Assembly: GCF_003052515.2 (NCBI RefSeq)
Contig: NZ_QARE02000017.1
Coordinates: 1 to 64,000, forward strand
Length of the DNA stretch: 64,000 nt
Source: Pseudomonas sp. RIT409
GTDB taxonomy: Bacteria; Pseudomonadota; Gammaproteobacteria; Pseudomonadales; Pseudomonadaceae
Direction: 5' to 3'
Shown here one piece after another: positions 58,253 to 64,000 of this stretch. The position numbers and the translations under genes were made by a program. Below the pieces are notes generated by a model, which worked only from the letters and a program-made list of their open reading frames with translations, had not been told where the DNA came from and did not search any database. How positions within the stretch are numbered: position 1 is the stretch's first letter; every line of letters begins with the position of its first letter.

Positions 58253-59547
58253 TTCAAAACCTCGCCATTCACAATGTTTGAATATGCCTCGCAGGCCCCG
58301 CCGTTCATGGTTTGCGCAGGGTTTTGCGAATCTTCATATTGGGCGTCTGTCAGGTTGTGAACAGCCTTGAAGCCACGCTCATCTAACCAGTTGTGCCACT
58401 TCACCAAGGCGGCCAGACGCTGCTCGCGGGCCTGGGTGTTGATGTAGGTGCTGGCGATCTTGCCCAGCGAATGGTTCAGCAGCATTTCGCCGATGTGGCC
58501 GTCGATGCCCAGATCAGTCCACGCCGTGCGTGCCACCTTGCGCAGGTCGTGGCTTGTCCACTCACCCTGCCCGATCCGGTTGAACACCGCGCTCGCCTGC
58601 CCTTCGCTCAGTGCCCGGCCACGCCGTGAAGGGAACAGGTAGATGCCTTCATAGCCCTGGGCGATCTGCACTGCGCGGTAACGGCTCAGCATGGCCTTGG
58701 CCTGTGCGGTCAGGGGCAAGCGATGCTCGGTGCGGGTCTTGGTGTTCTCGGCAGGGATGAACCATTCGGCATCGGTGATCGATATGTCTGCCCAGCGCGC
58801 CTGCCGGGTCTCACCGACACGCGTCCCATGGCACAGCATCATCAGCGCCAGCATGGCCTCGCCCGGCTGCTGTTCGAAGTGGTCGGCCAGCATGGGCACC
58901 ACATCGATCAAGTGCACGCCGCGCAGGCGTGCCGCCTTCGGTACAATCCGCGCCTTGGTGAAGTCGACGAACTTGATCCCCGCCATGGGATTGCTGTCGA
59001 TCAAGCCCAGCTTTTGCGCCTGGCGGAACGCAACTACCAGCAGGCCGAACAACTGCCGGACGTAGGACAGGGAAAGCTCCTGCTGCGCTGGCCACATCAA
59101 TTCCTTGTCCAGAGCGGCTGCATTCAGGCTGCGAATCGGCGTCGAGTCCAGACGCGGCTTCAGGTGACACTTGATGGCCGACAACGAGCCGGTCTTACGC
59201 TTGGCGGACAGCGAACGATCACGGCTCATGCGGTCGCCGTACCAGTCAAGCAACTGGCCGCAGGTAGCAAGGCCGCCGACGGCGACAGCGGCGTCAGGGT
59301 CATTCAACAGTCGTTGACGCAGCGCAGGCAACTCGGCCACCACAGCAGCAGCGCCCAGTTCTGGCCACCGAGCGATGCGATTCCAAGCTTTGCCCTTGAC
59401 CAGGTACCACGACCCGCGCTGACGATCCTGGCCGAAACGCAGGTACAGTCCCGGGTGACGTGGGTCGCGCAGGTCATGCACGGCGAGGTCGGCGGCTTGG
59501 CGGCGGATCTCGGCGTCGGACAATTTCACAGCGCGGGTCTTGCTCAT
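58249..59547 (-). CDS. Tyrosine recombinase/integrase inside the early operon
   Basis: 432 residues from ATG 59547, overlapping the VRR-NUC stop by 4 bp. An N-terminal arm-type domain (LYLRFGQDRQRGSWYLV) and SAM-like core lead to a catalytic domain with Arg243 (CHGTRVGET), Lys270, His333 and Arg336 (SHDLRKVART), His359 and Tyr368 (STYIN). All active-site residues are present. It lies ~38 kb from the left attachment site and within the replication/nin operon, not next to an att site. It may be the integrase or serve another recombination step. Confidence 0.88.
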   Translation of the reverse strand: MSKTRAVKLSDAEIRRQAADLAVHDLRDPRHPGLYLRFGQDRQRGSWYLVKGKAWNRIARWPELGAAAVVAELPALRQRLLNDPDAAVAVGGLATCGQLLDWYGDRMSRDRSLSAKRKTGSLSAIKCHLKPRLDSTPIRSLNAAALDKELMWPAQQELSLSYVRQLFGLLVVAFRQAQKLGLIDSNPMAGIKFVDFTKARIVPKAARLRGVHLIDVVPMLADHFEQQPGEAMLALMMLCHGTRVGETRQARWADISITDAEWFIPAENTKTRTEHRLPLTAQAKAMLSRYRAVQIAQGYEGIYLFPSRRGRALSEGQASAVFNRIGQGEWTSHDLRKVARTAWTDLGIDGHIGEMLLNHSLGKIASTYINTQAREQRLAALVKWHNWLDERGFKAVHNLTDAQYEDSQNPAQTMNGGACEAYSNIVNGEVLK

Positions 59548-59960
59548 GCGACCACCACAGTTTTCGGCAGTCGGAGATACGCCCGGATCTGCTCCATGGC
59601 GTCGAAGTGCCCCCGGCACACGATGGCGAGATAGCCCTGCTCGTTCAGGCGGCGGATGCAGGCTTGCTGGCTACTGGAGACAGCAGCGTCGTTTGGCGGA
59701 GTGGCCTTGAACTCGATGTACAAGCCGAAATACCCACCGCGGGCCATTGGCAGCACCAGGTCAGGTATGCCCGCCTTCACGCCCTGGCCCTTCAACTTCG
59801 CCGCGGTGGCCTTATGTCGATGCCCACCGTTGGGGACGTGGTAGATCAGTTCCGCTACCGCAGGCAGACGAAGCTCGATCTCACGCATCAGTGCCGCCTG
59901 CTCAAGTCCTTCACGATCCACCCGAGGCACTGAGCAGCTCTTCGGGAAGAGAGAATTCAA
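59544..59960 (-). CDS. VRR-NUC domain nuclease
   Basis: 138 residues from a TTG at 59960 overlapping a tiny upstream gene. The VRR-NUC core is IYHVPNGGHRHKATAAKLKGQGVKAGIPDLVLP, then YIEFKATP with the PD-(D/E)xK catalytic set, and SSQQACIRRLNEQG. This family includes Holliday-junction and flap-type nucleases; in phage nin regions it probably resolves recombination or replication intermediates. Confidence 0.9.
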   Translation of the reverse strand: MNSLFPKSCSVPRVDREGLEQAALMREIELRLPAVAELIYHVPNGGHRHKATAAKLKGQGVKAGIPDLVLPMARGGYFGLYIEFKATPPNDAAVSSSQQACIRRLNEQGYLAIVCRGHFDAMEQIRAYLRLPKTVVVA

Positions 59961-60064
59961 AGAACACCCCCGAACTGATAATCGACTGGCAACACCGGGT
60001 GGAAATAAGCTGACTCCAGCAAGAGGAACCCGTAATGCAGCGCTGCGGCGGCGATCGTGAGCAT
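59957..60064 (-). CDS. Tiny hydrophobic peptide gene
   Basis: 35 residues (MLTIAAAALHYGFLLLESAY, then a short tail ending QFGGVL). The ATG overlaps the NinX stop and the stop overlaps the VRR-NUC start, so the three are coupled. Short and hydrophobic at the N-terminus; it may exist only to couple translation. Confidence 0.45.
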   Translation of the reverse strand: MLTIAAAALHYGFLLLESAYFHPVLPVDYQFGGVL

Positions 60065-60435
60065 CAGATCAGCTCCTGGGGGATGTGGATGAATGGGCCG
60101 TGCTTGTGGGCGACCACCGTCCGGCAGATGGCAACGAGAGGATCACTGGCGTGGCGCCATTCGATAGGGGCGCCCGATGTTTCAACGCCAGCAGCCCAGG
60201 CGCCCGAGTCCGGCCGTAAGGCAACGCGGTTCTGCTCGATCACCGGGCCAACGTGGTGCCATTCAGTACTGGGCGAATACTTGGCCTGGCAGTGAATCAA
60301 CTCATAACGCACGCGCCAGCCGTTGCCGTAGGCCGGCGGACACAGGGCGACACTGACGCCTTCCACTGCGGCCACTGCCCAATCAAGCGCTGCGCCTGTG
60401 AGCTCGCATACCGGCACCTCAACGAGTCCGCCCAT
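60064..60435 (-). CDS. NinX family protein (DUF2591)
   Basis: 123 residues with VEVPVCELTGAALDWAVAAVEG, YSPSTEWHHVGPVIEQNRVAL and a C-terminal AICRTVVAHKHGPFIHIPQEL, the ordered motifs of NinX/DUF2591. A common lambdoid nin-region gene without known biochemical function. Confidence 0.88.
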   Translation of the reverse strand: MGGLVEVPVCELTGAALDWAVAAVEGVSVALCPPAYGNGWRVRYELIHCQAKYSPSTEWHHVGPVIEQNRVALRPDSGAWAAGVETSGAPIEWRHASDPLVAICRTVVAHKHGPFIHIPQELI

Positions 60436-60953
60436 TAGGCTGCACCGCCAATTTCTTTGAGCAAGCTCTGCAGTTGCTTGAGCTTGGCCGTGGCCTGGGC
60501 GCTGCCTTCGCGCTCAGCCTCCACCGATAGCGCGACTTCTTCGATGCGGGTCGCCATCGCCTTCATGCGGCCGCTGAACTCATCGGCCAGAGCCACGACC
60601 TCGGCGGACAGGCCTGCTAGAGCGTCAAGCGCGTTGACCTCAGGCTTCTTGATCGGCGTGACGACTTCGATTCCTGGCTTCTGCATGGGCGTTTCGATCC
60701 TGAGTTTTACTGTGGTTGCGTCGCGCTGATATTTGCTGCCCTGGGGCTCGCGGATAATTCCGGCGTCTTTTAGCTCGGCAAGCGCACGGCGCACCGCGTG
60801 AGCAGAAACTGACGTAGCGTTGGCCTTGAGGGCGGCGCAGTGGATGTCATGGGCGCTCCACGGCTCCTGGATGGGGACGTGCTGATAGATCTTTTGGGCA
60901 GTCGAGGACTGACCTGCCAAAAGCTGCTGAATGCGGGATTCCGTAAATGCCAT
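60435..60953 (-). CDS. Winged-helix plus coiled-coil phage protein
   Basis: 172 residues. The N-terminal ~70 residues look like a winged helix (SAHDIHCAALKANATSVSAHAVRRALAELKDAGIIREPQG); the C-terminal half is a coiled coil (VVALADEFSGRMKAMATRIEEVALSVEAER). Starts one base from the P gene stop. A DNA-binding role in replication or regulation is likely, but no family name can be given. Confidence 0.7.
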   Translation of the reverse strand: MAFTESRIQQLLAGQSSTAQKIYQHVPIQEPWSAHDIHCAALKANATSVSAHAVRRALAELKDAGIIREPQGSKYQRDATTVKLRIETPMQKPGIEVVTPIKKPEVNALDALAGLSAEVVALADEFSGRMKAMATRIEEVALSVEAEREGSAQATAKLKQLQSLLKEIGGAA

Positions 60954-61666
60954 TAGCTCACCTTCGCAGTTAGTTGAGCGGAGGAACTTGCGGCACGCAT
61001 TGCCCGAATCTTTGCCAATGCGTTGTTGCCGACGTCCGGTGTACGGCGAGCAGCGACCTCGGCAGGCAGGGCCAGTGGCATCTTCTGGAGCGGCAAGCCT
61101 TCGATGAGACGGCGCACGGTGATGGCGTAATTGCGCTCGAACAGCCTCAGGCCGAGAGCGGTTTCAAGCTTGTTCAGGTTTTCAAACCCGCACTCTTTGG
61201 CCGTATGCCAAACGGCGTCGTGGCTCCACTTTCCCTGCCCGGCCATGCACGGATGGGCGTTGCGGCATGCTTCGCGGTGGGCAGCCTCAAGTGTCGGGAG
61301 TCCGAGCATCTCAGCGGTCGGAGTGCACCAGGCTATGAAAACGCCAGGTGCAGGTATGAAGTCGCGGCCCGACTGGCGAGCCCCCATCAAACCGAACTTC
61401 AGTTGGTCAAGGCTGCGAAGGCCCGCCTCCAGAAACGCCTGAAGCCATTCTTGTTTGGCTGATTTGTAGGCAGCCATGTCAGGCCAAGCCTGTTTCCATG
61501 CCGGGAAGATCGCTCGCAGTTGGCGGAACACGCCGTTGATTACCACGGCAGTTTCCCGATTGATCTCTGCCTGGACATCGGCAGGCAAGGCCTCATCCTT
61601 CCCGATGTATTGGCCTGACTGAACTTTGGCCCAAAGGCCAGTCGTAACGGCCGTCACGCTTTTCAT
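60953..61666 (-). CDS. Replication protein P (helicase loader)
   Basis: 237 residues of the lambda P-like family: ETAVVINGVFRQLRAIFPAWKQAWPD, LRSLDQLKFGLMGARQSGRDFIPAPGVFIAWC and ALGLRLFERNYAITVRRLIEG. It loads host DnaB helicase at the phage origin with the O protein encoded just upstream (4-bp overlap). Confidence 0.9.
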   Translation of the reverse strand: MKSVTAVTTGLWAKVQSGQYIGKDEALPADVQAEINRETAVVINGVFRQLRAIFPAWKQAWPDMAAYKSAKQEWLQAFLEAGLRSLDQLKFGLMGARQSGRDFIPAPGVFIAWCTPTAEMLGLPTLEAAHREACRNAHPCMAGQGKWSHDAVWHTAKECGFENLNKLETALGLRLFERNYAITVRRLIEGLPLQKMPLALPAEVAARRTPDVGNNALAKIRAMRAASSSAQLTAKVS

Positions 61667-62409
61667 TGGCCAACCCCTTGGTCATTCCAATCTGTTGCGT
61701 CGTCATCGAAATCCTGAAGGGACTGGCGCGGCGGGAATGGCACGACTCTGGCCGCTTTTGCAACGTCACGCTTTACCCAGCCAACCAGCGAGGCAACCCA
61801 CTGCTTCTCGGTCTGAGCAAGACCTTTGGCTTCGTGGTGAAGCACAAAGCCGGATATCGCCTCTTGGGTGAAGATTGCGGCGCTCAACCCAGCTCGCATG
61901 GCGTACGCGCCAAGCAGTGCAGAGTCTGGAACCCAGTCCAGCGACATCGCGAAAGGCACGTGCGGAGAGTGTGTATAACTTCCATTCCCCTCCCCTTCCA
62001 CTCCGGGGGGGATGCCTCCGATAGCGCTCGACGAATCGTCGTCGAGTTGTCGTGGAGTACTCGACGAGGTGTCGCCTACTGATGCCACATATGCAGGGTG
62101 TTTGATCGTAGGCTTGTCGATCTTCTGGTGATGCCAGCCGTTGACGTGAAGATAGAGCTTCGCCGAATGGGAGTAGATCGATATCAGACCTTTCGACTCC
62201 AGGTCGGCGATCAGGTCGGAAACCTGAGTAGAAGTTATGTCATCACCTGGGAAGACCAAAGCCTTCAAGGTTTTCGGGGACAGCGGATGATTGCCAGCGT
62301 CATCGCAGAAATTCCATATGCCAATGAACAGAAGGCGTGCAATCGGGCTGCACTCCATGACTTGCTCACTGGTCCAGAATTCCGGCTTGATCGAACGAAT
62401 ACGGGCCAT
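61663..62409 (-). CDS. Replication initiator O-like protein with DnaT-like C-terminus
   Basis: 248 residues. The N-terminal domain ARIRSIKPEFWTSEQVMECSPIARLLFIGIWNFCDDAG is a winged-helix initiator domain. A Ser/Asp-rich linker (~112-135) is encoded by the candidate iterons. The C-terminal segment (PDSALLGAYAMRAGLSAAIFTQEAI, KQWVASLVGWVKRD) resembles the DnaT C-terminal DNA-binding region. Starts overlapping the Rha stop by one base. Confidence 0.88.
   Translation of the reverse strand: MARIRSIKPEFWTSEQVMECSPIARLLFIGIWNFCDDAGNHPLSPKTLKALVFPGDDITSTQVSDLIADLESKGLISIYSHSAKLYLHVNGWHHQKIDKPTIKHPAYVASVGDTSSSTPRQLDDDSSSAIGGIPPGVEGEGNGSYTHSPHVPFAMSLDWVPDSALLGAYAMRAGLSAAIFTQEAISGFVLHHEAKGLAQTEKQWVASLVGWVKRDVAKAARVVPFPPRQSLQDFDDDATDWNDQGVGQ
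62027..62068. other. Candidate phage replication origin (iterons in gene O)
   Basis: CTCGACGA (62027-62034), its inverted copy TCGTCGAG (62039-62046) and CTCGACGAG (62060-62068) crowd into 42 bp inside the O-like gene, in the part coding for the low-complexity linker. Lambda has its origin iterons at the same place in gene O. Confidence 0.5.
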
Positions 62410-63149
62410 TACTTGCCCTCCTGGAATATCTCAGCCAGACGCGTCAGACCTTTCGGAGTAACGAGGGGCTGAAATGCAGCGCGATCCGCGCCGGTTTCGG
62501 TGTCAGGGGTCAGCGCTGTGACTTTGTGCTTGAGGTAACCGGACTGGATGCGGGGCTGCATGGCGATCCAGCGCTTTGAACCGCCGCGCCGGAAGATCCA
62601 CCGGTTCTGCTGCATCCAGTCGAAAAGCTTGTATGGGGCCATGCCCAGTTGTTTGGCGGCATCACTGATGCAGATCGCGCCCTCGGCGGCTGCCAATCGC
62701 TTGATCGCGGCGACCTTTGGCGCCTGCAACTCAATCAGTCCGAGCAGACGGCCATTCTCGCGAACTTGATCAGCGGCAAGCTGCAGGGCCTCGGCGAAGT
62801 TGGCGGGGATGCGCGGCGCGGCCTGCTCTTCCAGCTCGCGCCAGCGGCGAACAACAGCCATGCGCAGCGGGGCGCTGTAGCCGGTCAGTAGGCAATCGGT
62901 ATGCTCGCGATCAAGCAGGTACTCGGTCTGTTTGCGGTTCTTGCCGTCCAGATAGATGCATCCAAATTTGGATGTATCTTCGTTGAGGTCGGCTAGCAGC
63001 TTTTCGATGTCGCGCTTCACATGGAAATGCTGTTTGCCAGTGAGCTCGGCAATCAGCCGGGACGACATGACCTGACGCGTCATGTTTTGCTTTATCGGGA
63101 AAACTGAGGAATCAGGCGGGCTATTGCTCTGAGTGGTCGTGGTGTGCAT
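62409..63149 (-). CDS. Rha family phage regulator with KilAC/ANT C-terminus
   Basis: 246 residues. Rha domain at ~25-110 (MSSRLIAELTGKQHFHVKRDIEKLLADL, EYLLDREHTDCLLTGYSAPLRMAVVRRWRELE); a KilAC/ANT-type C-terminal domain follows (ISDAAKQLGMAPYKLFDWMQQNRWIFRRGGSKRW, VTPKGLTRLAEIF). It acts as antirepressor or lysis-lysogeny modulator. Early gene, directly upstream of O. Confidence 0.9.
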   Translation of the reverse strand: MHTTTTQSNSPPDSSVFPIKQNMTRQVMSSRLIAELTGKQHFHVKRDIEKLLADLNEDTSKFGCIYLDGKNRKQTEYLLDREHTDCLLTGYSAPLRMAVVRRWRELEEQAAPRIPANFAEALQLAADQVRENGRLLGLIELQAPKVAAIKRLAAAEGAICISDAAKQLGMAPYKLFDWMQQNRWIFRRGGSKRWIAMQPRIQSGYLKHKVTALTPDTETGADRAAFQPLVTPKGLTRLAEIFQEGK

Positions 63150-63214
63150 AATCGGACCTCACATGTGTTGTTGAAGAAGCCGGTCTAGCCACCGGCTTTT
63201 TTATTGCCCGCGAT

Positions 63215-63637
63215 TCAGGCGACCTTCACCGATGCTTTCAAAGTGGCGAGGGCGTCCTCGGCATGGGCGATCTCTTTCAGAATCCGGGCGCGCTCGACTT
63301 GATCGACACGACCGTCCGCCATGGCGCTGTGCGTTTCTACGGTCACTTCAGCGAACTCAAGCGCGGCGCGCCCCAGCGCTTGATGGATGTCGATGGCGGC
63401 AGGCTGTACCAGCGGCACGATCGCATAGCCAAATTCGCCCGCTAATGCTTCGAGCGGACGCATATCGTTCGTGTGCAGCAACAATGCATAGAGGTGCTTG
63501 GCGTTGAACCAGGCGCCGTCGTAGTTCGCGTTGGCGCGCTGCAATAAGCTCACTGCCGGCATGTTCATCAAGGTCGCAAGGTTCTTGGTGTCCGCGTCCT
63601 CTACAACTGCGTCGCACGCTCTCAGAAATTCCTGCAT
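63215..63637 (-). CDS. Phage regulatory CII/CP76-like protein
   Basis: 140 residues from ATG 63637 (GAGG and AGGA upstream); the longer frame to 63787 is not convincing. MQEFLRACDAVVEDADTKNLATLMNMPAVSLLQRANANYDGA, LYALLLHTNDMRPLEALAGEFGYAIVPL match the phage CII/YmfL-like (CP76) family that promotes lysogenic gene expression. The second half is helical. Upstream of Rha on the same strand. Confidence 0.8.
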   Translation of the reverse strand: MQEFLRACDAVVEDADTKNLATLMNMPAVSLLQRANANYDGAWFNAKHLYALLLHTNDMRPLEALAGEFGYAIVPLVQPAAIDIHQALGRAALEFAEVTVETHSAMADGRVDQVERARILKEIAHAEDALATLKASVKVA

Positions 63638-63720
63638 TCCTAAAACCTCAAATTTGTTTATGTGGCGGCGTGCCACCACGCGTTTCAAAATGTTTCCATC
63701 AACCGATAAAGGACGCATCC

Positions 63721-63894
63721 ATGACCAGCTGTTATGAATTGCGGGGCGAGATAACCGCCCTCTGCTGCTTTGAGGGTGTCCTTGCATCCACCCTGCCCCT
63801 GCCTCCTCAGTTGCGGCCCTGGCCTGCGTTTGAGTTAAAGGCCAGTCAGTTGCGTGATCAGTTGAGCGATGAAGCTCTGCGCGGCTTTGAGTAG
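63721..63894 (+). CDS. Small plus-strand phage protein
   Basis: 57 residues from ATG 63721 (AAAGGA upstream). SCYELRGEITALCCFEGVLASTLPLPPQLRPW and QLRDQLSDEALRGFE resemble a group of small Pseudomonas phage proteins that begin YELRG. Opposite to the early operon. Function unknown. Confidence 0.55.
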   Translation: MTSCYELRGEITALCCFEGVLASTLPLPPQLRPWPAFELKASQLRDQLSDEALRGFE

Positions 63895-63924
63895 GCGATG
63901 GTCTCGCTTCAGCTCGAAGCGCCG

Positions 63925-64000
63925 TTAGGCGGCTTCGGGTTTGGTAACGGCTTTGAACTGACCGTTCGTGAGGATCTGCAACTGAAACTGCCGACCTTCC
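63925..64000 (-). CDS. C-terminal end of a minus-strand gene cut by the window
   Basis: The last 24 codons before the TAA stop (QFQLQILTNGQFKAVTKPEAA in part). It belongs to the phage early operon by strand and position. Too short to name. Confidence 0.5.
   Translation of the reverse strand, partial: EGRQFQLQILTNGQFKAVTKPEAA

Larger units (their letters stand above)
20218..64000. mobile_element. Lambda-like prophage, left end to beyond the window
   Basis: A complete set of siphovirus head (HK97 type), tail (lambda H, M, L, K, I, J), lysis, early (O, P, NinX, Rha, CII-like) and recombination genes runs mostly on the minus strand. The left end is a tRNA-Ser(TGA) 3' fragment. The right end, with the rebuilt tRNA and probably the main repressor region, is not in the window. 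The structural genes look intact, so the element may be inducible. Confidence 0.93.

Noticed and set aside
1..64000. CRISPR arrays, insertion sequences and rRNA genes
   Set aside because: No regularly spaced short repeats, transposase motifs with terminal repeats, or rRNA sequence were seen on either strand.

Overview
The window reads as a Pseudomonas chromosome (fluorescens/putida/syringae-type gene content and a GC-rich host part). Positions 1 to about 20210 are host core/accessory chromosome. Positions 20218 to the right edge (64000) are one long lambda-like (siphovirus-type, HK97 head) prophage whose right end lies outside the window. The left boundary is a 3' fragment of a tRNA-Ser(TGA) gene.

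Host part: a TAT-signal aldo/keto reductase (cut by the window edge), a small hypothetical, a TetR regulator with an SDR enzyme between two matching palindromes, an AhpD/CMD-like protein, an AraC regulator, the bacterial NHEJ pair Ku and LigD, an MFS exporter, a second SDR, an esterase, a sulfonate-type scavenging pair (FMN-dependent monooxygenase and periplasmic binding protein), a hemerythrin protein, a bile-acid:sodium-symporter-type transporter, a GGDEF diguanylate cyclase, an XRE regulator and a chemoreceptor.

Prophage part, read right to left (most phage genes are on the minus strand): CII-like regulator, Rha-type antirepressor, replication proteins O and P (with a candidate iteron origin inside O), winged-helix protein, NinX, VRR-NUC nuclease, an internally placed tyrosine integrase, two small early genes, then a plus-strand island of small genes. 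Next come holin and Rz/Rz1 spanins, a plus-strand response regulator, HNH nuclease, terminase, portal, ClpP-like protease, capsid, connectors, tail genes with a lambda-type G/GT slippery site, tape measure, M, L, K, I, J and tail fibre genes. The left end carries lysogeny cargo: an O-antigen-type acyltransferase flanked by two copies of a Cys-rich small gene, a soluble histidine kinase, a SRAP protein and a umuDC (rulAB-like) SOS operon with a LexA box.

The most striking element is inserted between tail genes K and I (35863-39370). It is a second immunity region built like phage P22 immI. It has a 53-residue Arc-like ribbon-helix-helix repressor followed by an antirepressor operon (Bro-N, P22_AR_N, KilA-N), and a divergent XRE repressor in the place of mnt. 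Two 12-bp operator repeats lie over the divergent promoters. In the Arc-antirepressor gap there is an opposite-strand strong promoter plus terminator that would make a ~69-nt antisense RNA over the antirepressor start, as P22 sar RNA does. The prophage also carries an apparent two-component pair split over 30 kb (histidine kinase at 23.2 kb, receiver-only regulator at 53.8 kb). All functions are inferred from sequence reading alone; no database search was possible.
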